A DNA stretch of 64,000 nucleotides. Source: Coriaria nepalensis. Its lineage: Eukaryota > Streptophyta > Magnoliopsida > Cucurbitales > Coriariaceae. Positions 1 to 13,215 of this stretch are shown here, one piece after another. The position numbers and the translations under genes were made by a program. Under the pieces are notes generated by a model. It had not been told where the DNA came from. It was given only the letters and a program-made list of their open reading frames with translations, and did not search any database. The DNA is taken from NCBI GenBank assembly GCA_027186245.1, contig CP114481.1, positions 54,134,569 through 54,198,568 on the forward strand, in the 5' to 3' direction. Position 1 is the first letter of the stretch. The number at the start of each line of letters is the position of its first letter.

Positions 1-493
1 TTCAAGACAATCAAATGTCTTGTTGTAAATCAACCGTTGTTGTCAAATCAAGTCGATTCCTGCATGCCACATTTAGAGCTGTGTTTCGGAGGGCTTATAA
101 GCAATAAAAATATATATAAGTCCCAAATCCTAATCAATTTGAATTCACAGTATATATAAGTCCCAAATATATACAGATTTTACACTAACTCGGAACTCTA
201 AATCAAAACCAAACTCCAAGGAAGCTTAGCTATCCCCTCTGATTATACAGTATATAAGCAAATTAAGGCAGTATATATAATAGAACTTACATTAATCATG
301 GTAGTTGACACATCCATATTTTTAGTTTCTACTTTCTACCTAGCCAGCCAGCTACAGCTAGAACAAATTGATATGAAATTAACTGTAAACAAAACCTTTA
401 TTAGTGAATAACATATATACACATATAATAAGGTTTGACATTGATGTAAGAGCAGAAACATAATTAATATGAACTTGATGGTTCATTAGTCAA
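1..493. other. 3' flank of the BAHD gene
   Basis: AT-rich DNA with repeated TATATATAAGTCCCAAAT phrases near 110-170. No gene recognised. Confidence 0.5.
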
Positions 494-1776
494 TTAATTG
501 AGACAATCAAATGTGAATGGCCTAAGTATGTGAGAAGCCTCGGTCTCAATCAACTCCAACTGTTTCCTCAAAAGATGCATGTATACAACCCAATCACCAT
601 TCCCGCTAGGACTAGGCATTGGCATAACATATCCGGCTTCTCCGCCCCATGGAAAATGGTACGAACCAAACACGGGTTTTCCCCACCCGAAATCAATATT
701 CCGTATCGGAAAATGCTGCCCGGAAGAAATGACGAATGCCGGCCCGCCGTCGTGATCTTCACTTGTACAGCAGTAAATTCTAGCCAGTCCCGGCACGGGA
801 CGATGCGCCTCGACCCAATCAATTAGCCCTAAGAAATGCTCTTTATTGGCAGCATTTTTCAAGAACTCGTGCACTTGATCCGCCACCCAACTCATTGGCT
901 TCTCAACTAAGTCGACTATTTCCATCCCGCCGTATGGAATAGATAGTACATTTCCAAAGTAAGAGTTAAACTCTCCATTTGTATTATCGTTTTTGTCGTT
1001 ATCATTTAGCCTTGTTCTTCCATCTACCACTATGCCCATTTTGCATGTCTTGTAATAACAGCTATTGGCCATGTTGTCTTTTTGGGCGGATCGGGCAACC
1101 ATTTTCCACAAGAACGCGCTAAATGACTCGAGCTTGGTTCGTTTACAGAGGGATTGGAGTTGGGAGAGTTGATCCGAAGAGATGTAGTAAATGCGACTGA
1201 TCAAAGAGTCCGATATGGGTTGCTTTGATGGAGGAGGCAAAGATGTAACCGGAACATACATGTCGCACAGTGAAGGAAGGATGACACCCGGGCGTCTCGG
1301 GTTGAGCATCGATCTACGGAATGATGGTATCGTCGAGATGGGCTTGGATTGCGCTGTCTCCGCCCACGACATGAGGAACATGTTGGCCGAGTAGGCGTCG
1401 GCTATTCGATGATCGAATGTGCACCCAACAACTATCCCACCACACTTGAGCTCAGTAACCTATAATATATATATGTAGTATTAATACATCAATTTCCCTT
1501 TGCGGTGTCAGAACTGAATTTTTGAAGAAAATTTATCGTATACAAATATTGGATGTCATATGATACACCATATTTTATTAAAATTATATCATACCATATA
1601 ATATTTATAATAGTAATAAAATTTACTATATCATATTATGTACATATAAATATCATTTTTGAAACTAAATCTATAATAGAAAACCAAATTTAAATTCACG
1701 TAACATATTTATTTATTCAACTCTAATTGGTATATAATTGAAGGATAACTCATTTAAGGATATTAGGCAATTTCAA

Positions 1777-1816
<40 letters not shown>

Positions 1817-2768
1817 GTAATAATAATAATAATAGTAATAGTAATAATGTCTCTTATTGGTAATTATATAAGGTTTCATTAATCTATTTATCTAGCTGGC
1901 TAAGTACCTACCCAGTTCATTGTTTTTGACTTTCTATTTATAAATAACTACCCAATTATTAGTAGCTACCTAGTACAGGTTTACAACTTGGTGAAAATGA
2001 CCTGACCATGCATGTATTCTTAGTACGTACATAAGTTCTATTGCAACATAACTCTTCTATTGAAACGTCAACATCTTGTAGTAAGGGCCAAGTGGCATTG
2101 TTCTGTTTCTCGTTGCATGGCATAACTGCCCTCTATGCTTACAAGTTTACGTATAAACCAAAACCTATAAGGCTATAAATAACATAAAATAACATAAGTA
2201 AGAAAGTACGTTTTGTTGTGTACTATAATACCAATTAATCTTGATGAAATAGTTGATATGATATATGAGATTGATAATTTATTTGATCGAGCTTGCGATG
2301 TATCGAAACTACAGAAAAGAGAGAGACGACCTGAACAGCGAGGACGCCGTGCTTCTTGTGGGGTACGAGTTTACCCTCAACGGTGTCATCCGGATTGTAC
2401 AAATCAAGGTCTTGTAATCCAACGTCGGAAAATGCTTCGACGAAGTCGACCCCACGGTTGTTACAGAGGAGCTCAGGCTCACCGAAAGTGTTCACCACCA
2501 CCTCTCCGGCAAATGCGTAGTAGGCCACAAGTGTTTGGGACAGAGCCTTCTTCAGACGGCCCACCATGACCGGTCCATAATCCGAATTACTACTCATGGT
2601 AGCGGGCTTAGCGAAGCAGAAGAATATTCCGACGTCGACCTTAGGAAGAAGGAGATCGAGGTTGGAGAGCGGCAGCCAGTATTCCTGCAATGGAAGCACC
2701 GCCGCCACCACGTCCTTCGTGCTCATTCGAACCTGCAATGCTGTTCCTTCTCCATTACAAGAACCCAT
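494..2768 (-). CDS. BAHD acyltransferase, coniferyl-alcohol acyltransferase-like (2 exons)
   Basis: BAHD enzymes move an acyl group from a CoA thioester to an alcohol or amine in the cytosol, usually in phenylpropanoid or volatile metabolism. Exon 1 is 2768-2331 (146 codons) and ends CAG|GTCGTC. Exon 2 is 1459-494 and begins after an ATAG acceptor. Both junctions are phase 0, giving about 467 residues, normal for the family. The catalytic HxxxD motif (HRIAD) lies just inside exon 2, and the structural DFGWG motif lies about 70 residues from the C-terminus. The N-terminal block around WLPLSNLDLLLP resembles coniferyl alcohol acyltransferases, which act in the pathway to eugenol-type volatiles, but the acceptor alcohol cannot be fixed from sequence. 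A hydroxycinnamoyl transferase is the main alternative. The start is the first ATG of the open frame and lies about 55 bases downstream of a TATA box. No break was seen. Confidence 0.88.
1779..1849. repeat. (AAT)n microsatellite in the BAHD intron
   Basis: About 70 bases of nearly perfect AAT units with a few AGT interruptions. The tract lies inside the intron between 1460 and 2330. The rest of that intron is plain AT-rich sequence. Confidence 0.9.
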
Positions 2769-2820
2769 TTCTAGAGAGAGAGAGGTAAATGGATATGGTG
2801 AGAAGTTATAGGCAGGTGGC

Positions 2821-2830
2821 TCAATTTATA
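2821..2830 (-). promoter_or_regulatory. Probable TATA box of the BAHD gene
   Basis: On the minus strand this reads TATAAATTGA. It ends 53 bases upstream of the ATG at 2768, which suits a short 5' leader. It is a motif match only. Confidence 0.5.
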
Positions 2831-4870
2831 GGCGAAAGCCATATACATTTGTTAGTTGGTTGCTACTAGCGTACCACCAGTCTATATTTTAAGTTCTTTT
2901 TGAATTTTGATTTTTGAATATTTTGAAGAAATTCTTGCATTTATATATTTATATACTATTTTTCTAGTCCGACAAATGAAATTTCGTCATATATATTCGA
3001 TTCTATTAAATAATATAATTTTATTTATCATATTATAAAAATAATACATAAATATTATTTATATAAAAAATTCTCAATATTTAAGTAGTTGAGGGACTTA
3101 ATAGTAGTTTTGATAGTGCAAGGGGGTAAATATTATATTTTTCATGACTAACCCTTTGGACCACTACGAATTTGAAAACAACGTTACAACACTTTCTTCT
3201 ATAATAACATACAACTACTTCCCTAAGTGTTAATATTTTAGACTGATCTGAATATCTATCTCTAAAAAAGGGATTCAAAAAAACATGTTTGTTAATGATA
3301 ATTTTAAACCATCAAATTGAAATGGCACATGCATTCTCCTCTAGACTTGGGCTAGATTTGCATTATTATGAAAATCAAATCAAAGGGGGTTTTGTGGTTT
3401 GCTCCCAAAACTAACTAAGAGGGTCCATCTGTTAATCCAAAAACTAGAGGGGCCTAAATTTACTTTTGACAAACCTCAAGGGTCCTCCTATATATAATTT
3501 TTCTTGATACTCTTAAAGTAGCTAAACTACCCTTTCAACCACTTCGCTTTTCCTCATATACTAATTAACCTCGGGTCTCTATCAAGAAAATAAGTATAGC
3601 TCCTCTGCTCACGATTGGAATATCTATATTTTACGAGGTGAGAGGGTGCAAAAGTATATATATTTTATAATTAATGGGTGGGATGTTCGGTTCAATTCAC
3701 TACCACAAGCAAAGATATATATAGTAATGACGAAAGCAAAAAACACAGATTAATTATAAATGGGGTGCCCTTAATTCTCAATCAACACAGCTTCCACCAA
3801 ACCCTTTCACTACTTAAAACAACTATGGTCCCATAGGCCATAGTACATAAGGTGGAGTATTGGGTCTTTCTTCCAATGCCTTAAAATTCTTGATGCGTCA
3901 TGCTCATCCTTCTTATCTACTTGGATGATAGAGTCGATCATGAAAAAGTTAACCAAATTAACTACCTCCTACGTTACGAGTGATGAGCTGTAGTTAGGTC
4001 TCGTTCCAAGTTAATTTTCTTAATTTCTCACATTAGTTAGATCGATAAAACCGATCGAGAGGCACTTGGGGGGGCGTACCAACGTTTCAACAGATGTGGC
4101 ATACTTTTATTGGTATACTAAGTTTAGGTTAAGACCATTCAAATCATATATATCGATAACATCAATGGAAGTCTTAAGTCAACATGGTTAGGAGCCTTTT
4201 CCACATCATATATATAGAGTATTGATTTAGAGACCAAGTGCAAGAAGTTGATGGAAGTTGGAAGCCTAAGGTAACATGATTAAGGATCGAACGGAACATC
4301 CTTAAGATATACGTAGATGACATACTAAATGGTCGAAATATTTCAAGAAAGATATATTTCTCGATGTACGTATCATATATGCTGAAATGATTATGAACTA
4401 ATGGAAGTCTAATGCAACATGGTTAGGCTTTTTTCACATTCGTTAATTAAGTTTGTCCGTAATATATGCTCTTTTCTTATAGAATATTGATTTATAGTCC
4501 AGGAGTTGATGGAAGTCTAGAGCAACATGGTTAAGCTATTATGATGATTAAGGATTGAATTGAAACCTTAAGATTTTGGAATATTTTTTTTAAAGATATA
4601 TATTTCAATGGTCAAAATATTTCAAGAAAGAGTATTGAAAAATCATGTAAAATGAATTTCAGGATGACTCGTATCAAGTGTATTTTGAGGTTCAATACAC
4701 TCTGGTTAAGGTACTCACCATTCATTCAAGTACGGAGACATCTTCACCTTTAGATCATCAACATGAGGGCTAAATTGAGGGTTATTTATTTATTTATTTT
4801 GGGGTGTGAAAATTAGTTAAATATATATAATGAGTGTTTAAAATGCAAAACTCGGTTTAACTAGTTGGCG
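2831..4870. other. Intergenic spacer, no gene recognised
   Basis: AT-rich DNA between the BAHD promoter and the leader of the next gene. The open frames are short and match no family that I recognise. The only structure seen is a diverged tandem duplication near 4.16-4.63 kb, listed separately. Confidence 0.6.
4163..4633. repeat. Diverged tandem duplication, about 235 bp per unit
   Basis: Two units carry the same landmarks in the same order. These are a TGGAAGTCT...CAACATGGTTAGG block, a TTTT(C)CACAT stretch, a TATAGA(G/A)TATTGATTTA block, a GTTGATGGAAG block, a GATTAAGGAT block, CCTTAAGAT, and ATGGTC(G/A)AAATATTTCAAGAAAG. They start near 4163 and 4402. Identity is moderate, so the duplication is old. 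Confidence 0.65.
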
Positions 4871-5272
4871 GGCATTTTGAAAACGGCTACCGCAGTTGCC
4901 CAGGCGTCCTCCAATAGCGGTCTCTCTCTCTCCCTGCTGCTCCCTCTTCGCCTGAGTTTCTCTCCGATTCGTTGATCAGGAGGTCTAAATCACCAGTCAC
5001 CACCGATAACTCCGACGCCTTCTCCTCCGTCATATGTAATTACTCGAATGAATCTCTTTATCTACTTTGATTTCTATTTCTCTCCGATTCGTTTTGACGG
5101 AGCATCTCTTTCCGTTCAATTTCGTCTCAAAATCCACCTCATTTTCTTAGTTGTTAGGGTTTAGGTTCGGTGGATCTGAGCATTCATACCGATGTTGATT
5201 CTTTTGCAGCAGTAGGAGGACGACTGAGTTCTGCTCCCTCTGATTAACTAATTTCCCGACGGTCTTCAGCCA

Positions 5273-6914
5273 ATGGAAGGTATAATTATCTACTTTTTCT
5301 ATCCTTAATTTTGATTCCTTCTGCGTCTTGAGAAGATTCTAGAAATTAGAAGAGACTGTTTAAAATTCGTAGCTGTCAATTTCTCCTTCTTTCATCTTTT
5401 TTCTCCTATCATCATCTTCCTAAATGTAGAAGATCCGTCCATGATTGTTTATAGAACTGAGAATTGCAATTTACATTATTTTATTAGAAACATTCTATTT
5501 GATATTCTATACACAACTTCATTAAAGATCTGAAGGAATAAGGCCAAGTGTTTCTCCCTAAATCTCAGCAGAAGCTTATCGTTGCAGGTGTTGGTGGAGT
5601 TTGTATGATGAGCAACATATGGAGAGATGAACAACATCCATCTTTCATTAATTTCATCTCATCTTTCCTCAGAGCAAATTCTTTTCGCCTTAACTTTGTT
5701 CCTATTGCCCCTGTAAGTAACTTTCTCCCCTGATCCTATGCCGTATGTAACTGCACAATTAAACATGTTACATTTTGTATGCAGGATTTCATATTCAACT
5801 GTGGGGGTTTGTCTGTGGCCTTTGTTTTTGTGACTTGTTGGGATTGCAACAACACTTCACCAATTTACAGCAGGTAGCAAGGCTGCTAAGCCTGTTATCA
5901 CCAGATGCTACTGTTGCTTTATTCCCTTTATTTGCTTGACTCTGATATATACAGAGTTGAAAATCTGAAGAAGAAGTTTGCTAATTTTTACGTGGTTGTT
6001 GCCCTTCCAACCCGAGAACAGAACGATTCATTTGTTCGCTCTTACTTCAAGTGAGTAAATGATAGAGAAGGAGGAAGAAACATATAATAAGCTTATGTCG
6101 TTTCTTTATTTTTGGTTGAATGTTGGTTCTATGCAACTTATGCGTCCTTTCATTTTTATGTGGTTAAGATATGAAATGGAGCTTGGAAAGCCAACTTTTG
6201 TGCCAGTTCAGGACTTGGAAATGGGCTTTGAGAAGATTGTAAAGATAGCTCACTCTCGTGGAGGTATAGCTTGAAATTGTAGAGACTTGTAATTTTATTA
6301 GGCCGTTTGATTCTGTAAAGTAATATAAACTCATCTGTCAATGGCCGCCTCAATTGCAGTTTGCAAGCAGCAAGATGTCAAATCAAAACTGAAGGCTGAG
6401 GTAAGAATTAATAAATTTTTAGCCGGATGATCAGTACTCTGCTTTAATTGAACTCATTAAGTTAAATTCAATTCATATATGTGTATTTGGATGCATCAAT
6501 CTTAATCAGTTCCCCCTCCCCCCTTCCCTTCTGGATCTTGGTAAAAAAGAGGAAGAGATCAGTGCAAGCCATGAATGCCTTCTGTAGAGTGGTCACTTCC
6601 ATACCAGGAATCGATAATCATGATGCCAACTCGGTAGCTTGGTTAAAATTAAGCGAAACCATTTCTGCTGTTCTTTTTTCCTTCTTACTTGTTCTGATGA
6701 GCTTCTTATTCACATATATAGTTAATAATAAAGACATTACATCTCCTCTCTTCAGCTAAATCAGGCTATTGGTTCGATTGAAGCAATTGCTAAAGCTTCT
6801 AAGGACTATATCCTGGAGAACACAGATCTTTCACCTGAAAAGGCTGACACAATTAACAGGTTTTTCAGAGATCCAAAGTTCTACCTCAGTCCTAAAATCG
6901 AGCGAAGAATCTAG
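5273..6914 (+). CDS. PTD: PARTING DANCERS-like meiotic crossover protein (8 exons)
   Basis: PTD is a plant protein distantly related to ERCC1/RAD10. It acts in the nucleus, with SHOC1, in forming class I meiotic crossovers. The exons are 5273-5279, 5588-5712, 5785-5873, 5955-6050, 6169-6263, 6360-6400, 6550-6633 and 6756-6914. They join in phase to 231 residues, close to the family length. Exons 2-5 hold the central ERCC1-like region (motifs [42 protein letters not shown]). Exons 7-8 hold a helix-hairpin-helix segment (VVTSIPGID...[15 protein letters not shown]). The first coding exon is only 7 bases (ATGGAAG); an ATG in exon 2 could also serve as start. The leader from about 4.88 kb is rich in CT repeats, and a non-coding intron may precede the ATG. 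No lesion was seen. Confidence 0.85.
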
Positions 6915-8220
6915 CAACTATCAATGATCCAAATGACTTGTATGACTGCTATTTTGATGATCTTTTCGTAGAGCAGAAAGAGCAGACCAACTTTTGATTT
7001 TCTCCACGCAAGACGGAAAGTTGCTTTATCGGCTAATAAGCTGGCTTCTAATCAGGATTTCGGCAAATTATTGCTAATTCTAAAGTCAAGCCATATCAAC
7101 AGGCTTAATTGGAAAAAACTTTACACTTTCTCTTACTAAATATCTGCATATTGCACACTATTTGTCTCATGCATTCTCCTGAGCCTTAAAAGGGTACTGC
7201 ATTCCCTAACTCAAACTTCTGCATTCATTTTTACTTTTCTTGTTACCAATTTGTTCACTTTGGATGTCAAAGACAATCATGAATCCCTTTAGAAAATAAA
7301 TCTCACATCTTCAAAGTGGAAGATGATAGCGAAATCCACATGCTCTTTTATTGATGAAAGCAGGCTATTTTAGTATTTTCACTCTCTTATTTCTGGAGTC
7401 GCTGACTTGGACAAGATAGTGTAAGAGGTCAAGTTGTGTACAAAAATCTAGAAACATAGAGGAGGAGAAACTGAATTGGGGCGAGTTTGAAATGTATACC
7501 GATGTTTAAAATTAGGCTTGTGCACGGGTTGGATACCGGATATCCGTTCTGAATATTCACCTGATCCATGTCATGTATCCTAATCCGACCTATCTGACAT
7601 TGGTAAGATATGTTGGGTATAGATGTCCATTTTCAATTTTTTTTTTCCTTTTTTAACTCAATTATAGAATAGAATTTTTAAAAATTGTGTTTGTGCCAAT
7701 ATGATTTGAATATTCAAATCGATAATATTGGTATTGCAGGCGGTTATAAAAAATTGGATACTTATCATAATTAGATATCCAAATTTTTCGTTTGGAACAT
7801 ATATATCATATTCAAAATGAATATTTTTTGAAAAATTTAACCGTATTCAACCCGGTGAATTATATATCAGGCAGGTTGCAGTAATAATTATTTTTATTTT
7901 TATTTTTATTTCCATCTTAAAACCTTTATTCCTAAATCCTAATAAATTGTCAGTTTGCTGGAATTCCATTGTCTCTGTATTTGCCCTTCTGACGCTGCTA
8001 AACAGTTACAGCTAAGAACTTCAAATAAAGCAGTACGAGAAAAGGGGGAAAAAAAAAAAAGAAAAAGAAAAAAAGAAGCTTTAATATAATAAACTAATCC
8101 CAGTAACTCATTCAATCAGTTCCCTTCCCCTTGATCCCCCGACACCCCCCCACCCAACAAAAAAAGAAAAAAAAAAAAACTTCATTTAGTCCCTTTTTAG
8201 GAGCTAGAAAGTGAGAAAGA
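6915..8220. other. 3' flank of PTD and spacer
   Basis: No gene is recognised. The stretch 7.51-7.89 kb has phrases common in plant non-autonomous transposons (GTGCACGGGTTGGATA, GGATATCC), but no terminal repeats or target duplication were found. Poly-A and C-rich tracts occupy 8.04-8.18 kb. Confidence 0.5.
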
Positions 8221-8990
8221 TTCAGATTTCCACTCCTCCCACCCTCTTCGTGAATCCAATCAGAGAACAATCATCATCATCGTCATCTGCATCCTCCTCG
8301 TGGTTCAGATTTGAGCTTTCCTGCCAGTTCAAGTAAGCTTATTTTCTTTTCACTAATCGTTATTTTTTTTCTTCTTTAACTTGTTACTCTCTTTTTGGGA
8401 ATTGGGGTACTTTTCTTTTTCGTGTGGCGTATGGGTTTGACTGGGTCAGCGTCGAACTCATCTGTGGAGTGTTTTCGGATTTGACGTAGTTCAATTGCTT
8501 CTGAGTTGAAATTTCCAGCATTTTTTCTTTTGGTAGGAGGGAGGGAGGGGTGGGGAGAGGTTGTGGGGGGAGGTTGAGTTGAGCATCTGGGTATTCTTGC
8601 AGTTACTGATGTAAAGTTGGGGATAAGGGATATCGTTCCTCTTTCATTTCTCTGAATTTTTTTTATTTTTATTTTTAGTGATTTTGATTTGGATTTTATA
8701 GTTTTGAAGTACGCACAAAAGTTTACTGTGTTATGTTTGCAGAAATTGTGTTTAATTCATAAAAGCCAAGTAACCAAGCTGTTGTCTTACTCTCATACAG
8801 GCAGTTTTGATCAGCTCTTTTCTTTTATTACTAGTATTCAGTTTTCTTTGCTTAGATGACAAAATGTGATCTGCATTTCTAAAACCGATCTTCTATTCAG
8901 GGACCTCAGATGTTGCCATAACAAAAAGGCCAATCATAAATTTTGGTTTCCATAAAAAGTGGTAACATAGAAGCTGGGGACGATTCCTCC

Positions 8991-11900
8991 ATGGCTGATG
9001 CTAGTCCAAGGACCGACATCTCCACAGATGGAGACACAGATGAAAAAAACCAGAGGGTAATGGTTTTTTCTTATCATATTCATGTATCTTGAGATTGTAT
9101 GAAGTACCAGTACCTTTGAGGAGCTATATTAACACCCTTTTAAATTGTATTCTAGTACTTAGTTTGCAAATATAACTGTTTATCTTGTTGTTATCAGATA
9201 CAAATATTGTTCTCAGTTGGTTCTGCTGCTCCTTATCTGACGTTTCTTTCTCATGGGCAGTTTGATATGGGTCAAAATACTCTAGTGGCTTATGATTCCA
9301 GTGACAGATCAAAAGATAGATCTGATCAGAAGGTTGGGCATTTTAAACCCATGACTGCGTTGATTTGTGAGCTCAAATTGATAGGGCTTGATTATTTTGC
9401 TAATGACCCTTGCAGACTCTACGTAGGCTTGCACAAAATCGTGAGGCTGCTAGAAAAAGCCGGTTGAGGAAAAAAGTATGTCTTAATTTGGGCATTTCAT
9501 TTCTATTATTGTGATTATTGGTGTGAATTTTCTTTTACCAATTTCGACGATACCACTACCAGAATATTATGAGTACAATTGTTGAAATTAATTGGAAAAA
9601 CAATATCTTACGATCATGTACCATGCTCATTGGTCAGAGAATACAACACTCCACTCTGTATCTAAAGTAGTCCTAATTCAATGCCTACAATAAACTCACC
9701 AAAAGAGGTCTAGTAACTTCAACCAAGATAGCTCCAATACTTCTCCCATGAACAGACCTCGAAACCTTATTTATTTTCCTACTCTTATCAAGAGTGTAAA
9801 GAATTTAGTGGATACAACAAAGACATGGCATTTGCCTTCTATACCTGCAGCTAAAGAGTGCTGTATAAGCATTAAGTGATCTAGTTCAAGACCCAGTTAA
9901 TCATTTGCAGACAGTCTCATATATCAAGGGCAATCTTGGCCAAGTGTTAGACTATGTATGTCTTATAGCATTGAGCATGGGCTGTTTAATACTCTTAGAT
10001 GGTATGTCCAGAAACCTATTGTGTTTCTAGACTTCTTTTCTGAAGTTCTTGCTAGAACATTAAAACTAACATTAACAAAGTAGGCAGGTAGCCCAAAAAG
10101 GATAAATAAGAAAGAGTATACTAACCTATAGCTTTGTCATCAATAGTTGAGTCCATAAATCATTGTTGAGTATGGGTTAAACACACTGTTGACTTTATAT
10201 TGATACTTCTTCTCATCACAATGAAAATAAATCTCTTAAAGACGAAGAATATTATTAGTGAGCTTAGATAAGACTGATAAGTGCGCCTCGCCACAAGCAA
10301 GTATGTGCATTTTTTTTCTATATTGCTATTGGGATCTACTTGTATTCTGAATCTCAAGTTTCTTCCTCTTCTAAATGACTTGTATTCATTTTCTATTTTG
10401 TACAGGCATATGTGCAACAACTAGAAAGTAGTCGTTTAAAGTTAACCCAATTGGAGCAAGAGCTTCAACGAGCTCGACAGCAGGTTATATATTTAACTTA
10501 AAGTTTCTGCATCTTATTTTTCCCTTCTTTTTTTTTTTCCCCCTTTCCTCTCATTCAATCTCAATTCTTATCTTAATCACATGTTCCCTGTTCTCAGGGT
10601 ATCTTCATATCAAATGGAGCTGACCAGCCCCATTCAATGAGTGGAAATGGTATTTTAAGTCTCTTAATGTATGCATTTCGCCTCGTAGGATGCCTCAATA
10701 TGAAATGCAATTATTGAAGTCAATTAATTTAATTTAATTTTTGTTACCTGTTCATGCACTGCTGCATAGTTTATTTGGCCTACAATCTTTGACCCTCGAC
10801 TCACAATTTTATTTAGAGTTCTCTTTCATTCATGAATTAATTTGAAATTCTTAATGGCATAAAAGCTTGCCGACCTTAAAAGCTTTGTTAAATTTGGTTC
10901 TCTCACAACATGTGAGCACAAACTTAAGTTTGAGCTTAGTTTCTGCATACTATCCAAGTGGGAATATTTGACTGCAATCAACAAAATTAGCAGCCATGAT
11001 GTGGGAAACTAGTTATTCCCTTGGAACAAGGTGAAAAAATTAGTTCGAAGATTTTTTCAATTTTTTATGCGAGTGTTAAGTAACATCTTTATTTGAATAA
11101 CATCTTTGTAGAGTACCATCTTTCTAGACTTAGTTAATTGATCTAATTCTTGGTTTTATGTCTTCGGCGGTTAATTATTTACTCGGTTATTTTTATCAGT
11201 TTTTCCAGTTCTGGGTGATCTGGCATCTAAATTTTTCTTTTCGGTCTGTTGGTGTGATGCTTAGGAGAAAGCAAAAGTGGGATGTGAACCATGACTGTTT
11301 TTTCTACCTTTCTAATTTTTGAAATACATTTCAGAGATTTATAATAAGTAAAACTCTTTCCCTCTTTCCCGTGTCACATGTCAAACTAAAAGTCAATTAT
11401 CACTTCATGTTTTGGGATCTTTTGATTATTTTACTCGTTGCTCTACCTATTTGCTTGCAAACTGTCATATTCATGATGTGAAGCCTTTTTGCAGGGGCCA
11501 TGACATTTGATGTAGAATATGCACGTTGGCTGGAGGAGCAAAACCGTCAAATCAACGAACTGAGAGCGGCTGTCAACAATCACGCAGGTGATACGGAACT
11601 TCGTATTATTGTGGATGGCATCTTAGCTCACTATGATGAGATATTTAGGCTCAAGAGCACTGCAGCCAAAGCCGATGTATTCCATCTATTGTCCGGCATG
11701 TGGAAAACACCGGCTGAGAGATGCTTCTTATGGCTTGGTGGCTTCCGTTCATCAGATCTCCTTAAGGTGACACCTCATTTTAATGTTTTATATTGTTTTG
11801 GGTTATCACTGATTATGTGTACATTGTTCGTCACTCAGTTAAGCTTAATAGGTAGTCTCATAATTTAAGATTCTTGATTCGAACCCCCACATAGTAGTAT

Positions 11901-12676
11901 GTAAGACCCATCAATTAAATGGGTCAATATAGTTTAAAAAAATACAAATAAAATAAAATGTGCAAAGGCAAAAGTGACCTCACACCTTATTTGAATTTAT
12001 TTACAATATTAAAGACAAAGAGGAACGATTTTAATTGCATGATATAAATTGTGAGACTATTTCCTAACAACTTAAGCTTTTGGAATAGTTGGTTACTTTA
12101 CATGAAGTATTGATCTCCTTCCATATATTATAATAAAAGGGTAATGGATTTAATTGGATTGAATATGTTGCAGCTTCTTGTAAATCAGTTGGAGCCTCTA
12201 ACGGAGCAGCAATTGGTTGGTCTCACTAACTTGCAGCAATCATCACAACAGGCTGAAGATGCCTTATCACAAGGGATGGAGGCGTTGCAACAGTCATTGG
12301 CTGAGACATTATCCAGCGGGTCCCTCGGTTCCTCGGGTTCATCCACCAATGTCGCTAACTACATGGGTCAGATGGCCATGGCCATGGGTAAACTAGGAAC
12401 CCTTGAAGGATTTATTTGCCAGGTCCGTTCCTGTCTACTGTTTCTTTGACTCCATTTTACTATCATTTTTTATTTAAGCTATTTTTGGGATAATCCATGT
12501 CGGGGACTTAACACTGTCCAAAAATCCAGGCTGACAATTTACGGCAGCAAACACTGCAACAAATGCATCGGATTTTGACAACCCGTCAATCGGCTCGAGC
12601 GCTTCTTGCTATACAGGATTATTTCTCAAGGTTACGGGCTCTCAGTTCACTCTGGCTAGCCCGCCCAAAAGAGTAG
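8991..12676 (+). CDS. TGA2: TGA-type bZIP transcription factor, clade II (TGA2/5/6-like), 8 exons
   Basis: Clade II TGA factors bind TGACG (as-1) elements and act with NPR1 in salicylate-dependent defence and detoxification genes in the nucleus. The exons are 8991-9056, 9261-9332, 9416-9475, 10406-10483, 10598-10649, 11495-11766, 12174-12422 and 12530-12676. All phases agree and give 331 residues, against about 330 in the family. Exon 3 encodes the basic region (NREAARKSRLRKK), and exon 4 the leucine zipper start (AYVQQLE...LEQELQRARQQ). Exons 6-8 encode the DOG1 domain, with DVFHLLSGMWKTPAERCF, YMGQMAMAMGKLGTLEGF and the C-terminal SSLWLARPKE. The first ATG of the open frame gives the expected MADASPRTD start. 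The leader begins near 8.2 kb and appears to contain an intron. Which of the three clade II paralogues it matches is not resolved. Confidence 0.92.
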
Positions 12677-13215
12677 AAGGACCTTTTTGGCTACTCCCGG
12701 GCCAAGTGGTAGAAGCATGAGTAGAAAACTGTTGTATCACACACTGGCCACACCTTTTTTTTTTTTTAATACATTTTTCTGTGCAATATTTAGCCTCACC
12801 AGTTTGTGTGTAGGATTTAGTATTAGTTGTGATTTTTACAATCATACGTACTATTCTAATGAACAATCTTGGATAACATTAACATGTCAGTGTAATGTAT
12901 TACGTTTGTTAACAAGAACTTTGCTGTCAATCCCATTGAACTAGGTTTTCATTGCTGTCCATCAACACCCAAAAAACATGAGTAGCTTGCTCCAACTCAA
13001 AAATTCATTTCTTACAAATCGGACTGATACAGTATGAATACAAGCATACTAACTAATCAAGATTATAAAACCTAAAGAATTGTTTCAAGCAAATAAAATT
13101 ACATTGAAGGATTGGAAAGAAATCCAAAATTTCCCTAGAAAAAGTACCCCTAACATCAATCAAGCTATAAAAAAAAAAAAAAGAGAGCTCAAACTCTCTT
13201 TAAGCCTCCTGTTCT
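12677..13215. other. Convergent 3' flanks of the TGA gene and the CITRX-like pseudogene
   Basis: Non-coding sequence that should hold the 3' untranslated ends of both neighbours. No further gene, repeat or RNA is recognised. Confidence 0.6.

Noticed and set aside
530..1394. Plus-strand open frames over the BAHD exon
   Set aside because: They are antisense shadows with no motif; the minus frame has HxxxD and DFGWG in order.
7510..7890. Possible MITE downstream of PTD
   Set aside because: Suggestive GGATATCC and GTGCACGGGTTGG phrases occur, but I could find neither inverted ends nor a target duplication.
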